DNA of 64,000 bases from Candidatus Caenarcanales bacterium (GCA_020050435.1 JAGVKQ010000030.1:1-64000); one strand, 5' to 3'. Shown: positions 7,719-16,661, numbered from the stretch's first letter. Made by a program: numbers and translations. The notes: generated from the sequence alone by a model not told the origin.

Positions 7719-8231
7719 ATGGCTTCAGGAAAAACCCATGATTTTTTAGCCTTAACCACCACTCTTGGTGCCAGTTATTATTTGTCTATTGCTGGAATTA
7801 CTTCTGATTTTTACTGCATTTTAATTTTTTCAATTGCATCTTTATTCGGCGGTTTAATGTTTGGTCCTGATCTTGATATTAGAAGTGTTCAATCTAAGAG
7901 ATGGGGTCCCTTAAAGTTTATTTGGCTTCCATATCAGTCTTTTGGTCATAGATCTAAGAAAACACAGAGTCATGATGCTCTATTTGGTCCAGTGGTTAGA
8001 ATACTATATTTTTATCTAGCAATTGTTTTTCTCTCTATATTTGTGGCAGGACTTTTTAGTGTTTTTAATTTAAAGCTATCTCTTGGATTTTTATTTTCCA
8101 TCTGGAATGTAATTCTAGAGATTCCTTTAAAGTATCAAGTTTCATTTTTAGCGGGGCTTTGGTATGGAAACATTGTTCATTATTTAGCAGATTGGTTCTG
8201 TGCTTTTACTCCGAAAAGAAAAAGAGTCTGA
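7719..8231 (+). CDS. DUF2227-family putative metal-binding membrane protein
   Basis: The 170-residue product begins MASGKTHDFLALTTTLG and contains FGGLMFGPDLDIRSVQSKRWGPLKFIWLPYQ, HRSKK..SHD, GPVVRILYF and a C-terminal HYLADW. These are hallmarks of the DUF2227 family, annotated as putative metal-binding and common in cyanobacteria. Conserved His and Asp residues lie between four hydrophobic segments. The protein is of normal family length. Its biochemical role is not known. Confidence 0.75.
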   Translation: MASGKTHDFLALTTTLGASYYLSIAGITSDFYCILIFSIASLFGGLMFGPDLDIRSVQSKRWGPLKFIWLPYQSFGHRSKKTQSHDALFGPVVRILYFYLAIVFLSIFVAGLFSVFNLKLSLGFLFSIWNVILEIPLKYQVSFLAGLWYGNIVHYLADWFCAFTPKRKRV

Positions 8232-8285
8232 TACTTAACCTGGATTAAGCTAAATTTTAAATAAAACTTTAGTACTTATGAAGTA

Positions 8286-8313
8286 TTGATCTTCTATATA
8301 CATCTGTTATACT
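8286..8313 (+). promoter_or_regulatory. Extended -10 promoter giving an apparently leaderless mRNA
   Basis: TTGATC is followed after 16 bases by TATACT, which is preceded by TGT (extended -10). The -10 ends 11 bases before the ATG at 8325, so transcription would start about 4-5 bases before the codon, and there is no Shine-Dalgarno site. Confidence 0.6.
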
Positions 8314-8324
8314 AAACCCCAAGT

Positions 8325-8978
8325 ATGACATCTCTAACCATTTCAATACCTCAGGTATGTAGGGTTGTAAGCTCATTAGTACCATCAAATCACATAAGAA
8401 GTCTTATGCACGATGTTGACTATCAAGTAGCTGCAGTAGATCTTGTACGTCCACCTCTTGATAGGATACCGCTTCAAGCACGGCATAATGCTAGCAATGA
8501 AGCACTAGAATCAAAACATCATAAACCACTTATACATAATTCAAACTTATTAAGTTTTGAGGCTATGGATGAAGTCACTCATAAAAGAGTTGATGAAGAG
8601 ACTTCACATCTTCTTGAAGAAATAAGACCAAGTTTACCTATTATAAGAGAATTTCTACTAAGTCTTGAGGAGGAATTAAGCGAGATTTCTAACTCCAGAG
8701 GAATAAGAACAATTATTGATGAGGATTTACTAAAAGATCATAATCCAAAACTGGAAATGAATTATAAATCAAAAAAGTTAGCAGCAGATTTATTTTATTT
8801 ATTAGCAATAGAGTGTAAAAGAAATCTTGAATTTAATAAAGAGCTGGAAATAAACTATGGAGATCCTACAAAACCCAGCTCATCAGAATTACTACTTTTA
8901 ATCTCTGACACTATTGGTGAAATTGGTAGAGAATTCAAGCTCTCATATTTAGGTGTTGATGTTAAAAAGAATGATTGA
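8325..8978 (+). CDS. Unknown 217-residue protein, mostly helical
   Basis: I do not recognise this protein. The N-terminal part (1-80) is low in structure. From about residue 85 it is strongly helical and acidic (VDEETSHLLEEIRPSLPIIREFLLSLEEELSEI, then KKLAADLFYLLAIECKRNLEF and SSELLLLISDTIGEIGREF). There is no signal peptide, membrane segment or enzyme motif. It has its own extended -10 promoter and no ribosome-binding site. Its stop codon abuts the stop of the convergent thrC. The N-terminal half-disordered, C-terminal helical layout recalls the large unknown proteins further on, but I found no specific shared motif. Confidence 0.6.
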   Translation: MTSLTISIPQVCRVVSSLVPSNHIRSLMHDVDYQVAAVDLVRPPLDRIPLQARHNASNEALESKHHKPLIHNSNLLSFEAMDEVTHKRVDEETSHLLEEIRPSLPIIREFLLSLEEELSEISNSRGIRTIIDEDLLKDHNPKLEMNYKSKKLAADLFYLLAIECKRNLEFNKELEINYGDPTKPSSSELLLLISDTIGEIGREFKLSYLGVDVKKND

Positions 8979-10064
8979 TTAAAACCCTAATAACTTAGCA
9001 ATTTTTCCTAAATCAGCATCTACTTCTAAACCTTGAGATCCACTAGCTTTTATAGCTGTGTCAGGATCTTTTAAACCATTTCCAGTAAGAACACAAACTA
9101 CTGTAGATTCAGGTGTAATTTTTCCAGCTTTTGCACTTTTTAAAAGTCCAGCTACAGATGCTGCACTGGCTGGTTCACAGGTAACACCTTCCATACCATG
9201 TAAGAGTTTATATGCAGCTAAAATTTCATCATCAGTCACACAATCAATAAAACCACCAGAATTATTTGCAGCATCTACAGCTGATTTCCAGCTAGCTGGA
9301 TTTCCAATTCTAATAGCAGTAGCAATGGTTTCTGGCTTTTCTACAATTTTATTTAAAACAATGGGTGCTGATCCTGCTGCTTCAAAGCCTATCATTTTCG
9401 GTTTGTTGCCTTTAGTATATTCACAAAAGCCTTTCCAATATGCAGTAATATTCCCAGCATTTCCTACTGGAATAGCTAATATATCTGGAGCACGACCTAA
9501 TTGATCGCAGACTTCAAATGCTGCACTTTTTTGTCCTTCAATTCTATAAGGATTTACTGAGTTAACAAGAGTTATAGGATATTTTTCAGACATCTCTCTA
9601 ACAAGTTTTAATGCTATATCAAAGTTTCCATGTACCTGAACAACTTTCGCTCCGTAGATCATTGCCTGAGATAATTTTCCTAGAGCTACATAGCCCTTAG
9701 GAACAAGAACATAGCATTCCATCTTATAACCATTTGCACGGGTGCGAGCAGCATAAGCAGCTGCACTGGCACTGGTATTTCCTGTACTAGCACAAACAAT
9801 AGCCTGAGATCCTTCTTCTACAGCTTTACTTACAGCCATAGTCATTCCACGATCTTTAAAACTACCGCTGGGATTAGCACCTTCTACTTTTAATAAAACT
9901 TTTAAACCTGGCACATTACATAATTTTGTAATATATGGTGCTTCAACAAGAGGAGTATTTCCTTCACATAAACTAATAATGGGTGTTTTTTCTGAAATGG
10001 GAAAGTGTGAACCATAAGCATCGATAATACCTTTCCATTCACGAGTAGAAGATTTTGAAATCAT
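8979..10064 (-). CDS. thrC: Threonine synthase
   Basis: The 361-residue PLP enzyme converts O-phosphohomoserine to threonine. The N-terminal [11 protein letters not shown] and the PLP-lysine motif GSFKDRGM (near residue 91) are present. [16 protein letters not shown], a phosphate-binding [12 protein letters not shown], and the late [12 protein letters not shown] complete the type II fold order and identify the ThrC branch rather than IlvA. The length fits the short (bacillus/cyanobacterial) class. Upstream, TGCTACAAT (extended -10) ends 8 bases before the ATG, so the message is probably leaderless. It is divergent from purQ across a palindromic repeat. Confidence 0.95.
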   Translation of the reverse strand: MISKSSTREWKGIIDAYGSHFPISEKTPIISLCEGNTPLVEAPYITKLCNVPGLKVLLKVEGANPSGSFKDRGMTMAVSKAVEEGSQAIVCASTGNTSASAAAYAARTRANGYKMECYVLVPKGYVALGKLSQAMIYGAKVVQVHGNFDIALKLVREMSEKYPITLVNSVNPYRIEGQKSAAFEVCDQLGRAPDILAIPVGNAGNITAYWKGFCEYTKGNKPKMIGFEAAGSAPIVLNKIVEKPETIATAIRIGNPASWKSAVDAANNSGGFIDCVTDDEILAAYKLLHGMEGVTCEPASAASVAGLLKSAKAGKITPESTVVCVLTGNGLKDPDTAIKASGSQGLEVDADLGKIAKLLGF

Positions 10065-10072
10065 ACGTAAAT

Positions 10073-10081
10073 ATTGTAGCA
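10073..10081 (-). promoter_or_regulatory. Extended -10 of thrC
   Basis: Read on the minus strand, TGCTACAAT lies 8 bases before the thrC ATG. The start of transcription would fall at or next to the start codon, and no ribosome-binding site is present. Confidence 0.5.
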
Positions 10082-10090
10082 GGATTTTAT

Positions 10091-10184
10091 GTCATTGCGA
10101 GGAGGGTTTTACCCGACGAAGCAATCTCACCATCGTAATGCATTAATAGATTGCCACGCTTCACTTCGTTCAGCTCGCAATGAC
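10091..10184. repeat. Palindromic intergenic repeat, GTCATTGCGAGGAG type
   Basis: GTCATTGCGA at the left end pairs with TCGCAATGAC at the right, and an inner GCAATCT pairs with AGATTGC. Elements with this wording are scattered through many bacterial genomes. It fills most of the thrC-purQ divergent spacer and might act as a transcription barrier, but no gene lies inside it. Confidence 0.85.
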
Positions 10185-10195
10185 GTGTTTTGACA

Positions 10196-10204
10196 TGCTA
10201 AAAT
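10196..10204 (+). promoter_or_regulatory. Extended -10 of purQ
   Basis: TGCTAAAAT lies 6 bases before the purQ ATG, and no ribosome-binding site is present. This again suggests transcription starting at the start codon. Confidence 0.45.
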
Positions 10205-10210
10205 AAATTC

Positions 10211-10891
10211 ATGAAATTCTCAGTCATCACATTTCCTGGCTCTAACTGCGACACAGACTGTGTAGATGTTTTAAATAGAGTTTTAAAACAAGATGTAGTC
10301 TCTGTTTTTCATACAGAAGAAAATTTACCTAAAAATACAGACTGTGTAGTTCTTCCAGGCGGATTTAGCTATGGCGATTATTTAAGATCAGGAGCCATTG
10401 CAAGATTTTCAAAGATTACTAATTCTATTATTGATTTTGCAAATAAAGGTGGACTTGTTATAGGAATTTGTAATGGATTTCAAGTTTTATGTGAGATGGG
10501 ATTGTTAGAAGGTGCATTAACCAGAAATAAAAGTTTAAGTTTTATTTGTGATGATGTTTACTTAAAAGTAATCGATAATAAAACACCATTTACCAGCTTA
10601 TATAAAGAAGGTGAAGTTATAAGAATCCCTATTGCACATGGCGACGGAAGATATGTAAATAAAAACACTGATAAAAACATTATTACATTTCAATACTGTG
10701 ATAAAAATGGAAACATAACAGAAGAATCAAATCCAAATGGATCGATATTAAACATTGCAGGGATTACAAATAAAAAAGGAAATGTTCTAGGCATGATGCC
10801 ACATCCTGAAAGAGCTTCAGAAGCACTGCTGGGAAATGAAGACGGGAAAAGACTTTTTGAAAGCGTAATTAGAAGCCTTATAAAGATTTAG
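10211..10891 (+). CDS. purQ: Phosphoribosylformylglycinamidine synthase subunit PurQ (glutaminase)
   Basis: The 226-residue class I glutamine amidotransferase supplies ammonia to PurL in purine synthesis. It begins [16 protein letters not shown], has the oxyanion region [20 protein letters not shown], the catalytic Cys in [15 protein letters not shown] (Cys near residue 87), and the His/Glu pair in [10 protein letters not shown]. The length is normal. purL and purS are not in the window. It converges with the protease gene, overlapping its end by 14 bases. Confidence 0.96.
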   Translation: MKFSVITFPGSNCDTDCVDVLNRVLKQDVVSVFHTEENLPKNTDCVVLPGGFSYGDYLRSGAIARFSKITNSIIDFANKGGLVIGICNGFQVLCEMGLLEGALTRNKSLSFICDDVYLKVIDNKTPFTSLYKEGEVIRIPIAHGDGRYVNKNTDKNIITFQYCDKNGNITEESNPNGSILNIAGITNKKGNVLGMMPHPERASEALLGNEDGKRLFESVIRSLIKI

Positions 10892-12134
10892 CTAACTCTA
10901 ATGCTTTTTTAGCATTCAATATTCCATATCCAAAATCATCATCTTTGCCACTTGAGCCTAAATCATCTGCTGACTGAGTAAGAATAGTTCTAACTTGATT
11001 AGCAGTAAGATTTGGATTTATAGAAAGAATTAATGCTGCTACGCCTGATACCTGAGGAGCAGAAAAAGATGTCCCTGTTACTGCTGCATATGAACCATTA
11101 ATGGCTGTAGTTAAAACATCAGTACCTGGGGCCACTAAACTTACATGTCCACCTCTTGTGCTATATGATTCTATAGAATTATTTTTATCAACTGCACCGA
11201 CTCCAATAACACCATCAAATGCTGCTGGATACCTAAGTTCATTAACACCAGAGTTGCCTGCTGAAGTTATTATAACTAAGCCTCTGTCTTCTGCTAATTG
11301 AATAGCATCTCTAAGTGAAAAAGAAAATTGATTTGTACTTAAGCTAATTTGGATTACTTTTACACCAAGCTGATAGGCTCTATCAAGTGCTGAAGCTACA
11401 GTGGAAACTCTTGCTTGACCGAACTCATCAGTCACCATGATTGAAACGATTTGCGTATTCCAGGAAATGCCTGCTATACCTTGGTTATTGTTTGTATTTG
11501 CTGCAATTATTCCAGACACCTCTGTACCATGTCCAATGAGATCATCTAAATCATCACCACTTACACGTCCCTTTAAATCAGGATGAGTAGATTTTACACC
11601 TGTATCCAAGACACCTACTAAAACAGTATTTTCAAACATTGTAAGATTCCAGGCTTTAGTAGCATTTATTTGTTTTAGATAGTATTGTGATTTAAAGTTA
11701 GAATCATTAGTGGTTACATCAGGCAGATTCTCATCATTTACAATCATTAAATTATCAACTGGAAGATGCTTAGTAACTGAAATATAATTCTTTTCATTAC
11801 TGCTTTGATCAAAAGAAAGCTTGTAGTCAGGTTCCACTAAATCAAACAAACCGCTTTTCTTAAGCTTTTCAATTTTTGCTAGCTTTGCTTTTATGTTTTT
11901 TTCTTCTAAAGGAAGTACATATAATTCATTGTTTATTTTTTTATATTTGAATATGCCCTGTCTACGCATTAGGACATCAGCTCTTCTTAGCTTTAGAACT
12001 TTTTGAGTAGGTTTTAAAATAAGAGAATCAAAATCTTCTTCTTCACTTGCTTTTGCAAAACCACTTGTTATAAGAACAAATGAAGCTGCTATAAGCAAGG
12101 TTATAAAACCAAGTTTTTTCTTTGATTTATTCAT
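10878..12134 (-). CDS. Secreted subtilisin-like serine protease (S8)
   Basis: With the start at 12134 the product has 418 residues: a signal peptide ([29 protein letters not shown]), a propeptide-like region, then the S8 catalytic domain. The triad is visible: Asp in [15 protein letters not shown], His in [12 protein letters not shown], Ser in [15 protein letters not shown]. The oxyanion Asn is in ITSAGNSG. The frame extends upstream to a TTG at 12188, but that stretch is the riboswitch, so I reject it. The ATG follows the aptamer by only six bases, so c-di-GMP binding should decide whether ribosomes can start here. The natural substrate is unknown; c-di-GMP control suggests a surface adhesin or matrix protein. 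Confidence 0.93.
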   Translation of the reverse strand: MNKSKKKLGFITLLIAASFVLITSGFAKASEEEDFDSLILKPTQKVLKLRRADVLMRRQGIFKYKKINNELYVLPLEEKNIKAKLAKIEKLKKSGLFDLVEPDYKLSFDQSSNEKNYISVTKHLPVDNLMIVNDENLPDVTTNDSNFKSQYYLKQINATKAWNLTMFENTVLVGVLDTGVKSTHPDLKGRVSGDDLDDLIGHGTEVSGIIAANTNNNQGIAGISWNTQIVSIMVTDEFGQARVSTVASALDRAYQLGVKVIQISLSTNQFSFSLRDAIQLAEDRGLVIITSAGNSGVNELRYPAAFDGVIGVGAVDKNNSIESYSTRGGHVSLVAPGTDVLTTAINGSYAAVTGTSFSAPQVSGVAALILSINPNLTANQVRTILTQSADDLGSSGKDDDFGYGILNAKKALELAKSL

Positions 12135-12140
12135 TAGTTT

Positions 12141-12215
12141 CGGTAACCCAGCCAACCTTTTTAGGCTCTGTGGTTTTGCGCCCCACAATTACTTGTGGTT
12201 TGCCTTTGTCGTCTT
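12141..12215 (-). promoter_or_regulatory. Cyclic di-GMP-I (GEMM-I) riboswitch
   Basis: Read on the minus strand, the aptamer core is present in order. GACGACAAAGGCAAACC comes first, then a perfect 6-bp stem CCACAA / TTGTGG closed by a GTAA (GNRA) tetraloop, then GGGCGCAAAACC, and an AGCC / GGCT stem. It ends with GGGTTACCG, whose pairing with GGCAAACC closes the fold. These match the GEMM-I consensus (compare V. cholerae Vc2). The 3' strand ends six bases before the protease ATG, so translation control is the likeliest mode. Confidence 0.9.
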
Positions 12216-12449
12216 ATTGACTTAATCAAGTATTCGGATTTACTATGATTACCTGTAGTATTCCGCATCCACTAAAAGATGTAGATAATATTATTTGAAT
12301 GAACACTAGGCTTCTCCCGTAAAGGCAGTTATTCAGAAGAAACAGGAGATATTTTTAGGGTATTATCCCTGCATGTTTTTCAAATTTAGAGTTAAACTTA
12401 TAGTGTGTTTTAAACTGTAGGGAAAGCACTACACAGAATGGAGCTAATA

Positions 12450-12929
12450 ATGATTGAAGTTCAAAATGATCCAGAAGTAAAAATTAAAGAATTAGGGCTA
12501 TCCTTACCACAGGCCCCAAAGCCTGTAGCTAGCTACATTCCGACAATGATTGTGGGAAATCTTTTATATACTTCAGGCACTCTACCCATGAAAGATGGTA
12601 AAGTCGCTTATTTAGGAAAAATGGGAGAAGAAAATAACTCCATTGAAGTTGGACAAGAAGCATGTAAATTAGCAGTATTAAATTCTTTAAGTGCAGTCAA
12701 AGAAACGATAGGAAGCTTATCAAAAATAAAAAGGATTGTTAAAGTAACAGCTTTTGTAAATAGTGCTAATGGCTTCACTGACCAATCAAAAGTAGTAAAT
12801 GGTGCATCTGATTTACTTGTAAAGGTTTTTGGTGAAGAAAAAGGGAAACATGTTCGTTCAGCATTAGGTATAGCTGAACTTCCATTAAATGCTCTTGTTG
12901 AGATAGAATTTATATATGAACTTAACTAA
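12450..12929 (+). CDS. RidA/YjgF/UK114-family protein
   Basis: The 159-residue protein belongs to the RidA family, the subgroup with an N-terminal extension (LPQAPKPVASYIPTMIVGNLLYTSGTLP). Later motifs fit: GQEACKLAVLNSLSAVKETIGSL, IKRIVKVTAFVNS, GASDLLVKVFGEEKGKHVRSALGIAELPLNALVEIEFIYE. Canonical RidA hydrolyses reactive enamines/imines made by PLP enzymes such as threonine dehydratase. The Arg (HVRSA) and Glu near the C-terminus needed for that are present. A GGAG six bases before the ATG at 12450 makes this a better start than the ATG at 12438. It overlaps the next gene by 14 bases. Confidence 0.88.
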   Translation: MIEVQNDPEVKIKELGLSLPQAPKPVASYIPTMIVGNLLYTSGTLPMKDGKVAYLGKMGEENNSIEVGQEACKLAVLNSLSAVKETIGSLSKIKRIVKVTAFVNSANGFTDQSKVVNGASDLLVKVFGEEKGKHVRSALGIAELPLNALVEIEFIYELN

Positions 12930-13422
12930 TAAAAAAAGAAATCTTGGGCTGCTTGCTATTTTTATAATTGTTTTAGGTAGCAGTATTTTTATGCTATCTT
13001 CCATAAGCACAGGATCAAAAGGTACTATTTCTGCAATACTACAGAACGATTTAAACTTACATAATCCATCAGGAAATATAACAGCTGTATCCACTACAGA
13101 CCAAGTATTAGCAGATGGTTCAACCTTACCAAGAGGTACAAAACTTCTAGGTAAAACCAGCTTAGAAGGTAATAATTTAATTGTATTTTTTGATTCTATT
13201 GAAACATTAGATGGTATGAATCAACAGTTTATAGGGAAATTAACAATTAATAAAACAGACAACACACAAGCCAGCGGAGTATCAGCAAAACTTGGAAAGA
13301 CCTTGTACAATCAATCAAAATCTAATGTGTTGGGTGCAATTTTTTACAATCCAGGAAATTCTAAAGTAGGTGATGTGTCAGTATTACCTAGAGGCTCAGC
13401 ACTAAAAATTGAAGTGGATTAA
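12916..13422 (+). CDS. Membrane-anchored TrbI-like beta-domain protein
   Basis: The 168-residue protein has an N-terminal transmembrane anchor (LGLLAIFIIVLGSSIFMLSSI, about 10-30) and a beta-rich domain: VLADGSTLPRGTKLLGKTSLEGNNLIVFFDSIETLDG and a final VLPRGSALKIEV. This recalls the exported protein at 6916-7680. Both have the proline-glycine turn followed by a repeat of it at the C-terminus, as in TrbI/VirB10-type domains. It overlaps the RidA-family gene by 14 bases, so the pair is translationally coupled. The function is unknown. Confidence 0.55.
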   Translation: MNLTNKKRNLGLLAIFIIVLGSSIFMLSSISTGSKGTISAILQNDLNLHNPSGNITAVSTTDQVLADGSTLPRGTKLLGKTSLEGNNLIVFFDSIETLDGMNQQFIGKLTINKTDNTQASGVSAKLGKTLYNQSKSNVLGAIFYNPGNSKVGDVSVLPRGSALKIEVD

Positions 13423-13483
13423 TAAAGATTTAGTCTTCAAATGTTATGATTTTACATGTTAACCAACCTTACTCGCACAAAAA

Positions 13484-13511
13484 GGATTCATCCGATTTAT
13501 TCGGTGAATCC
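13484..13511. repeat. Inverted repeat GGATTCA / TGAATCC
   Basis: GGATTCATCCGA pairs with TCGGTGAATCC around a short AT loop. It lies in the spacer before the TonB gene together with the next hairpin. Confidence 0.6.
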
Positions 13512-13539
13512 GATCATACGGAAAAAAGCAAAAAATAAA

Positions 13540-13560
13540 AGCTCAAGCTTGTCTTGAGCT
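13540..13560. repeat. Inverted repeat AGCTCAAG / CTTGAGCT
   Basis: Eight-base perfect arms are separated by five bases. On the minus strand it is followed by T-rich DNA and could terminate leftward transcription, but no minus-strand gene ends here, so I class it as a repeat and not a terminator. Confidence 0.6.
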
Positions 13561-13570
13561 AAAAAAACAA

Positions 13571-14986
13571 ATGACAAGTATATTATTTGAACAAAGACCA
13601 AAACCACAAGGACCCGATCCTATAGTAGTGGCTTTTTATTCTATAATTCCAGGACTTGGTCAAATTTATAATGGGAAAATAAGTAAAGGGGTTTTATTTC
13701 TCTCTGCAAGTCTTTTAAGTCTTTTAATGTTACTTGGTTCTATCTTTCCAAAAGCAACTCTGCCTATAGCACTTTTCATTTTAAGCACTTTAAAAGCAAT
13801 TCTAGGTTTCTTTTTTATACTAGACTACAAACCTTCCCCAGCAGCAGATCTATTAATGGAATCAATTAGATTTGGTGGATCATTTTCTACTCTGCTTTGC
13901 TTGATGATATTTGGCTTTATTCTTTACAGCATGATTGATGCTTATCTCGATGCAGAAAGAGCAAGACAAAGCAATGATCAAAGACTTATTCTTACAGACT
14001 CTACCAATTTTAGATTTTCAGAATCTGCAGCAGGTTCATACATCATTCATTCAATTGCTTTTATATTACTTTTTTGCCTTAGTTTATTCTTAGTCATTCC
14101 AACACATAAAAAAGAGCAAGTTACTGAAATTGAATTTATAATGCCTCAGGTAGAATCAAAACAGCCTCCTCCACCAGAAACAAAAAGAAGATCCACTGTA
14201 CAATCTGTAGACCAAGGTAAACATGATCCTCAAAAACCTATTGCACCAGCCCAGATGTCTCAACCAGTTTCTCAACCACCACCAATGGCTGCACCTCAAC
14301 CACCTAAACCAATTTCTCCACCAAGACCAGTTCAACCTCAGCCTAAACCTGTCGTTGAACCACCTATGGCAATTCAACCTCCTATGCCAAAAGCAGCACC
14401 AAAAGCAATGCCCAAAGTAAGTCAAAACGAAGGGCTAACACAAGCACAGCCACAACCTGCCCCAATAAGACCAACTCAAAATTCATCAAATACAGGTACT
14501 GGTAATAATAATTTGCCGCAGCCAGCAGCTCCAGATGCTCCATCCAATGGCGGTGGTTCACCAGGAACAGTAACAGGAATTGCAATAGTTCCAAAGGTAC
14601 CTGGTTTTGGCGGAGTTGGAAATGCTGGAAATCCTCCACCAAATTCAAGACCAGGTGGACCTACAAGCTTAGCGGCAAAAAAAGATATAGATTTTGGTCC
14701 ATACATGAATGACTTACAAAGAAGAATAAAAAGAGCATGGAGACCACCTCGGGGAAATGAATCTAAAAGAGTTATTGTAACTTTTAGAGTTGGTGTAAAT
14801 GGTGAATTATCTAACCTGGCTATAAAAGTAGGTAGTGGTTTTGAACCTTCAGACAAAGCTGCATTACTTGCAGTGCAGGCTGCTGCGCCATTTAATAGAT
14901 TACCTGAAGGCGCTCCACCAGGTGTAGATATTGAATTTACATTTGACTACAATGTTTTTGGTGATAAAGGGTACTACAGACAGTAA
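13571..14986 (+). CDS. TonB-type energy transducer with an N-terminal TM2-like membrane domain
   Basis: The 471-residue protein has an unusual N-terminus. After a short lead comes a TM2-like hairpin (SIIPGLGQIYNGKISKGVLFL, about 24-55), further hydrophobic segments (near 55-75 and 95-120) and a final anchor (about 155-175). A long Pro/Gln/Ala-rich periplasmic spacer (about 190-330) follows. The C-terminal TonB domain (about 375-471) includes YMNDLQRRIKRAWRPPRGN and VTFRVGVNGELSNLAIKVGSG, ending in a beta strand. TonB passes energy from ExbB/ExbD to outer-membrane receptors, and exbB and exbD follow directly. Ordinary TonB has one anchor helix, so the extra membrane domain is odd. Confidence 0.85.
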   Translation: MTSILFEQRPKPQGPDPIVVAFYSIIPGLGQIYNGKISKGVLFLSASLLSLLMLLGSIFPKATLPIALFILSTLKAILGFFFILDYKPSPAADLLMESIRFGGSFSTLLCLMIFGFILYSMIDAYLDAERARQSNDQRLILTDSTNFRFSESAAGSYIIHSIAFILLFCLSLFLVIPTHKKEQVTEIEFIMPQVESKQPPPPETKRRSTVQSVDQGKHDPQKPIAPAQMSQPVSQPPPMAAPQPPKPISPPRPVQPQPKPVVEPPMAIQPPMPKAAPKAMPKVSQNEGLTQAQPQPAPIRPTQNSSNTGTGNNNLPQPAAPDAPSNGGGSPGTVTGIAIVPKVPGFGGVGNAGNPPPNSRPGGPTSLAAKKDIDFGPYMNDLQRRIKRAWRPPRGNESKRVIVTFRVGVNGELSNLAIKVGSGFEPSDKAALLAVQAAAPFNRLPEGAPPGVDIEFTFDYNVFGDKGYYRQ

Positions 14987-15033
14987 GATTCTTTAAATAT
15001 GTTAAAGTTTTTAGAGGAGAAAAGAGCTAAATT

Positions 15034-15726
15034 ATGGAATCACACGCAGCAACACATGGAAACAAATTCTTTGAGTATTTCTTTGCATTTATGGTACAAG
15101 ATTGGTTTGCCTTTTGGCCAATTACAATTTGTTCAGTTTTAACAATTGCTGTTGTTATTGAAAGATTCTTTTACTATATGAGAAATAAAAGAGATGTTGC
15201 TCTTTTCATCCAAAGACTTCAAAGAGAATTAGAACGTGGAAATTTAGAAGTAGCTCAATCCCTATCAAATCAATTAGGTGGGGTAATTGGTGAAATAGCT
15301 GAAGAAGGAATTAGATTAATTGCTGTTGAAAAAGAAGATTTTTCCAGAGCATTTGATATTACTGTAAATATTGTTAGCAGAAAATTAGAAAAGTATCTAA
15401 CTGTCCTAGCTACAGTAGGTGCAACAGCTCCATTTATCGGATTGTTTGGAACAGTAGTAGGTGTGATCGTCACACTTCAAATCTTAGGTGAACAAGGTGG
15501 GCAAACTCAAGAAGTAGTTATCGGTATTGCAAAAGCACTTATTGCTACTGGGTATGGTCTTGTAGTAGCTATTATTGCAGTAGTTATGAATAACGTTTAT
15601 AACAACACTGTTAAAACTTTTGAAGAAGATTTCCAATTACTTAAACTTTTATTTTTAAGCTTCTCAAACACTCCACCAGCACCAAAAGCACAACAAAGTG
15701 GACCTCCTGGCGGATATAGAAGATAG
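15034..15726 (+). CDS. exbB: ExbB/TolQ-family proton channel subunit
   Basis: The 230-residue product has three membrane helices (about 23-43, 125-150 and 165-195). The family signature is in helices two and three: ATVGATAPFIGLFGTVVGVI and GIAKALIATGYGLVVAIIAVV, with the channel threonines. The cytoplasmic loop between helices one and two is of the usual length. ExbB/ExbD make the inner-membrane motor that drives TonB. A GGAG site precedes the ATG. The neighbouring tonB-like gene favours ExbB over TolQ or MotA. Confidence 0.92.
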   Translation: MESHAATHGNKFFEYFFAFMVQDWFAFWPITICSVLTIAVVIERFFYYMRNKRDVALFIQRLQRELERGNLEVAQSLSNQLGGVIGEIAEEGIRLIAVEKEDFSRAFDITVNIVSRKLEKYLTVLATVGATAPFIGLFGTVVGVIVTLQILGEQGGQTQEVVIGIAKALIATGYGLVVAIIAVVMNNVYNNTVKTFEEDFQLLKLLFLSFSNTPPAPKAQQSGPPGGYRR

Positions 15727-15768
15727 AACAATTGGGCAAAGCGACGAGAGGCAATAAATGTCATGTAG

Positions 15769-15788
15769 GGGCATTTTACAAAATGCCC
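15769..15788. repeat. Palindromic repeat GGGCATTTT / AAAATGCCC
   Basis: Nine-base perfect arms with two central bases lie inside a GTAGGGGC...GCCCT frame, between exbB and exbD. The wording (GTAGGG + variable core + its complement) matches the elements seen inside trpC and after the 23S gene. Confidence 0.75.
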
Positions 15789-15816
15789 TCAAACGAAAGG
15801 GAAGTTAAACAAAAGT

Positions 15817-16269
15817 ATGTCATTTAGCAGTGGTGGATCCAGCGGCAGACAAAACTTCAGTGATATAAATATCACCCCACTTACTGACGTTTTCCTCGTG
15901 CTTTTAATCATCATGATTTTAATAGCACCTATGATGAATCAAAGCTCTCTTAAAATAGAACCACCAATGGCTGCTCATGGAAAATCAGAGCAAAATAATA
16001 AGACCATCACCATTGAAGTTAGCAAAGATGGAACCATTGCTATAAACAGTAAAATAATTTCAGATTCACGAACACCTGTTGAAAAAATTCAAGTATTAGT
16101 CAGTGATGCAATGAAAGCTGAATTTGAAAAACTAGGAATGGCTCCAGATGAAGTCCCAGTAGCAGTTAAAGCTGATGAAGATGCAAGACAAAAATATGTA
16201 GTGGCTGTATTAGATGCTGCAGCTGGAAATAAAGTCAAAAAGCTTAGAATAATCACTCAGCAAAATTAG
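15817..16269 (+). CDS. exbD: ExbD/TolR-family subunit
   Basis: The 150-residue product has one N-terminal membrane helix, preceded by SDINITPLTDVFLVLLIIMILIA. The aspartate in PLTDV (near residue 24) is the essential proton-carrying residue of ExbD/TolR. A periplasmic domain follows (TITIEVSKDGTIAINSK, PVAVKADEDARQKYVVAVLDAA). It completes the tonB-exbB-exbD unit. The convergent small gene on the minus strand overlaps its last 4 bases. Confidence 0.92.
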   Translation: MSFSSGGSSGRQNFSDINITPLTDVFLVLLIIMILIAPMMNQSSLKIEPPMAAHGKSEQNNKTITIEVSKDGTIAINSKIISDSRTPVEKIQVLVSDAMKAEFEKLGMAPDEVPVAVKADEDARQKYVVAVLDAAAGNKVKKLRIITQQN

Positions 16270-16661
16270 AATTCTCTATTTCTTAAATCACTTTGCTGTA
16301 GAAGTGATCTTCGTGCTTCTGGACTTAATTGACCTTCTGGTAATGGCTTATCATCTGCACCAACTTGTCCAGGTGTTTCACCGTCAAATGGAATAGCTTC
16401 ACCTTCACCAAATTGACCTCTTCTATCAATCCAATTAGGAATTAAAGTGGGTCTGGGAGTTACTTGATTATCATATTGAAATGCATGATTCCGTGGAATT
16501 ATTTGAGTAAATGGTGGATATTGCTGTGGAGAAGTAGTATGTGGATCATAAATTACATTTACAATCATTTGTGGACCCTTTACAATATCACGTGCAACAA
16601 ATCCCCCTGCAGCAGCACCAAGCAGTGAAACAGCTAAAACAGGACTTGACATCCGCACCAT
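16266..16661 (-). CDS. Small exported or membrane-anchored protein, unknown
   Basis: The 131-residue product has a short hydrophobic N-terminus (MVRMSSPVLAVSLLGAAAGGFVA) and then a Pro/Asn/Gly-rich, polar body with no recognisable domain. A good ribosome-binding site (AAGGAG, seven bases before the ATG) supports translation from this start. It ends inside the last codons of exbD. I do not recognise the family. Confidence 0.55.
   Translation of the reverse strand: MVRMSSPVLAVSLLGAAAGGFVARDIVKGPQMIVNVIYDPHTTSPQQYPPFTQIIPRNHAFQYDNQVTPRPTLIPNWIDRRGQFGEGEAIPFDGETPGQVGADDKPLPEGQLSPEARRSLLQQSDLRNREF

Noticed and set aside
12135-12188. N-terminal extension of the S8 protease beginning at a TTG
   Set aside because: These bases form the c-di-GMP riboswitch, and the ATG at 12134 begins a clean signal peptide.
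13540-13560. Intrinsic terminator before the TonB gene
   Set aside because: The T-rich side is on the minus strand, and no minus-strand gene ends there.
14156-14856. Minus-strand and second-frame plus-strand open frames within the TonB gene
   Set aside because: Trp/Arg- and Leu/His-rich translations are by-products of the Pro/Gln-rich spacer codons.
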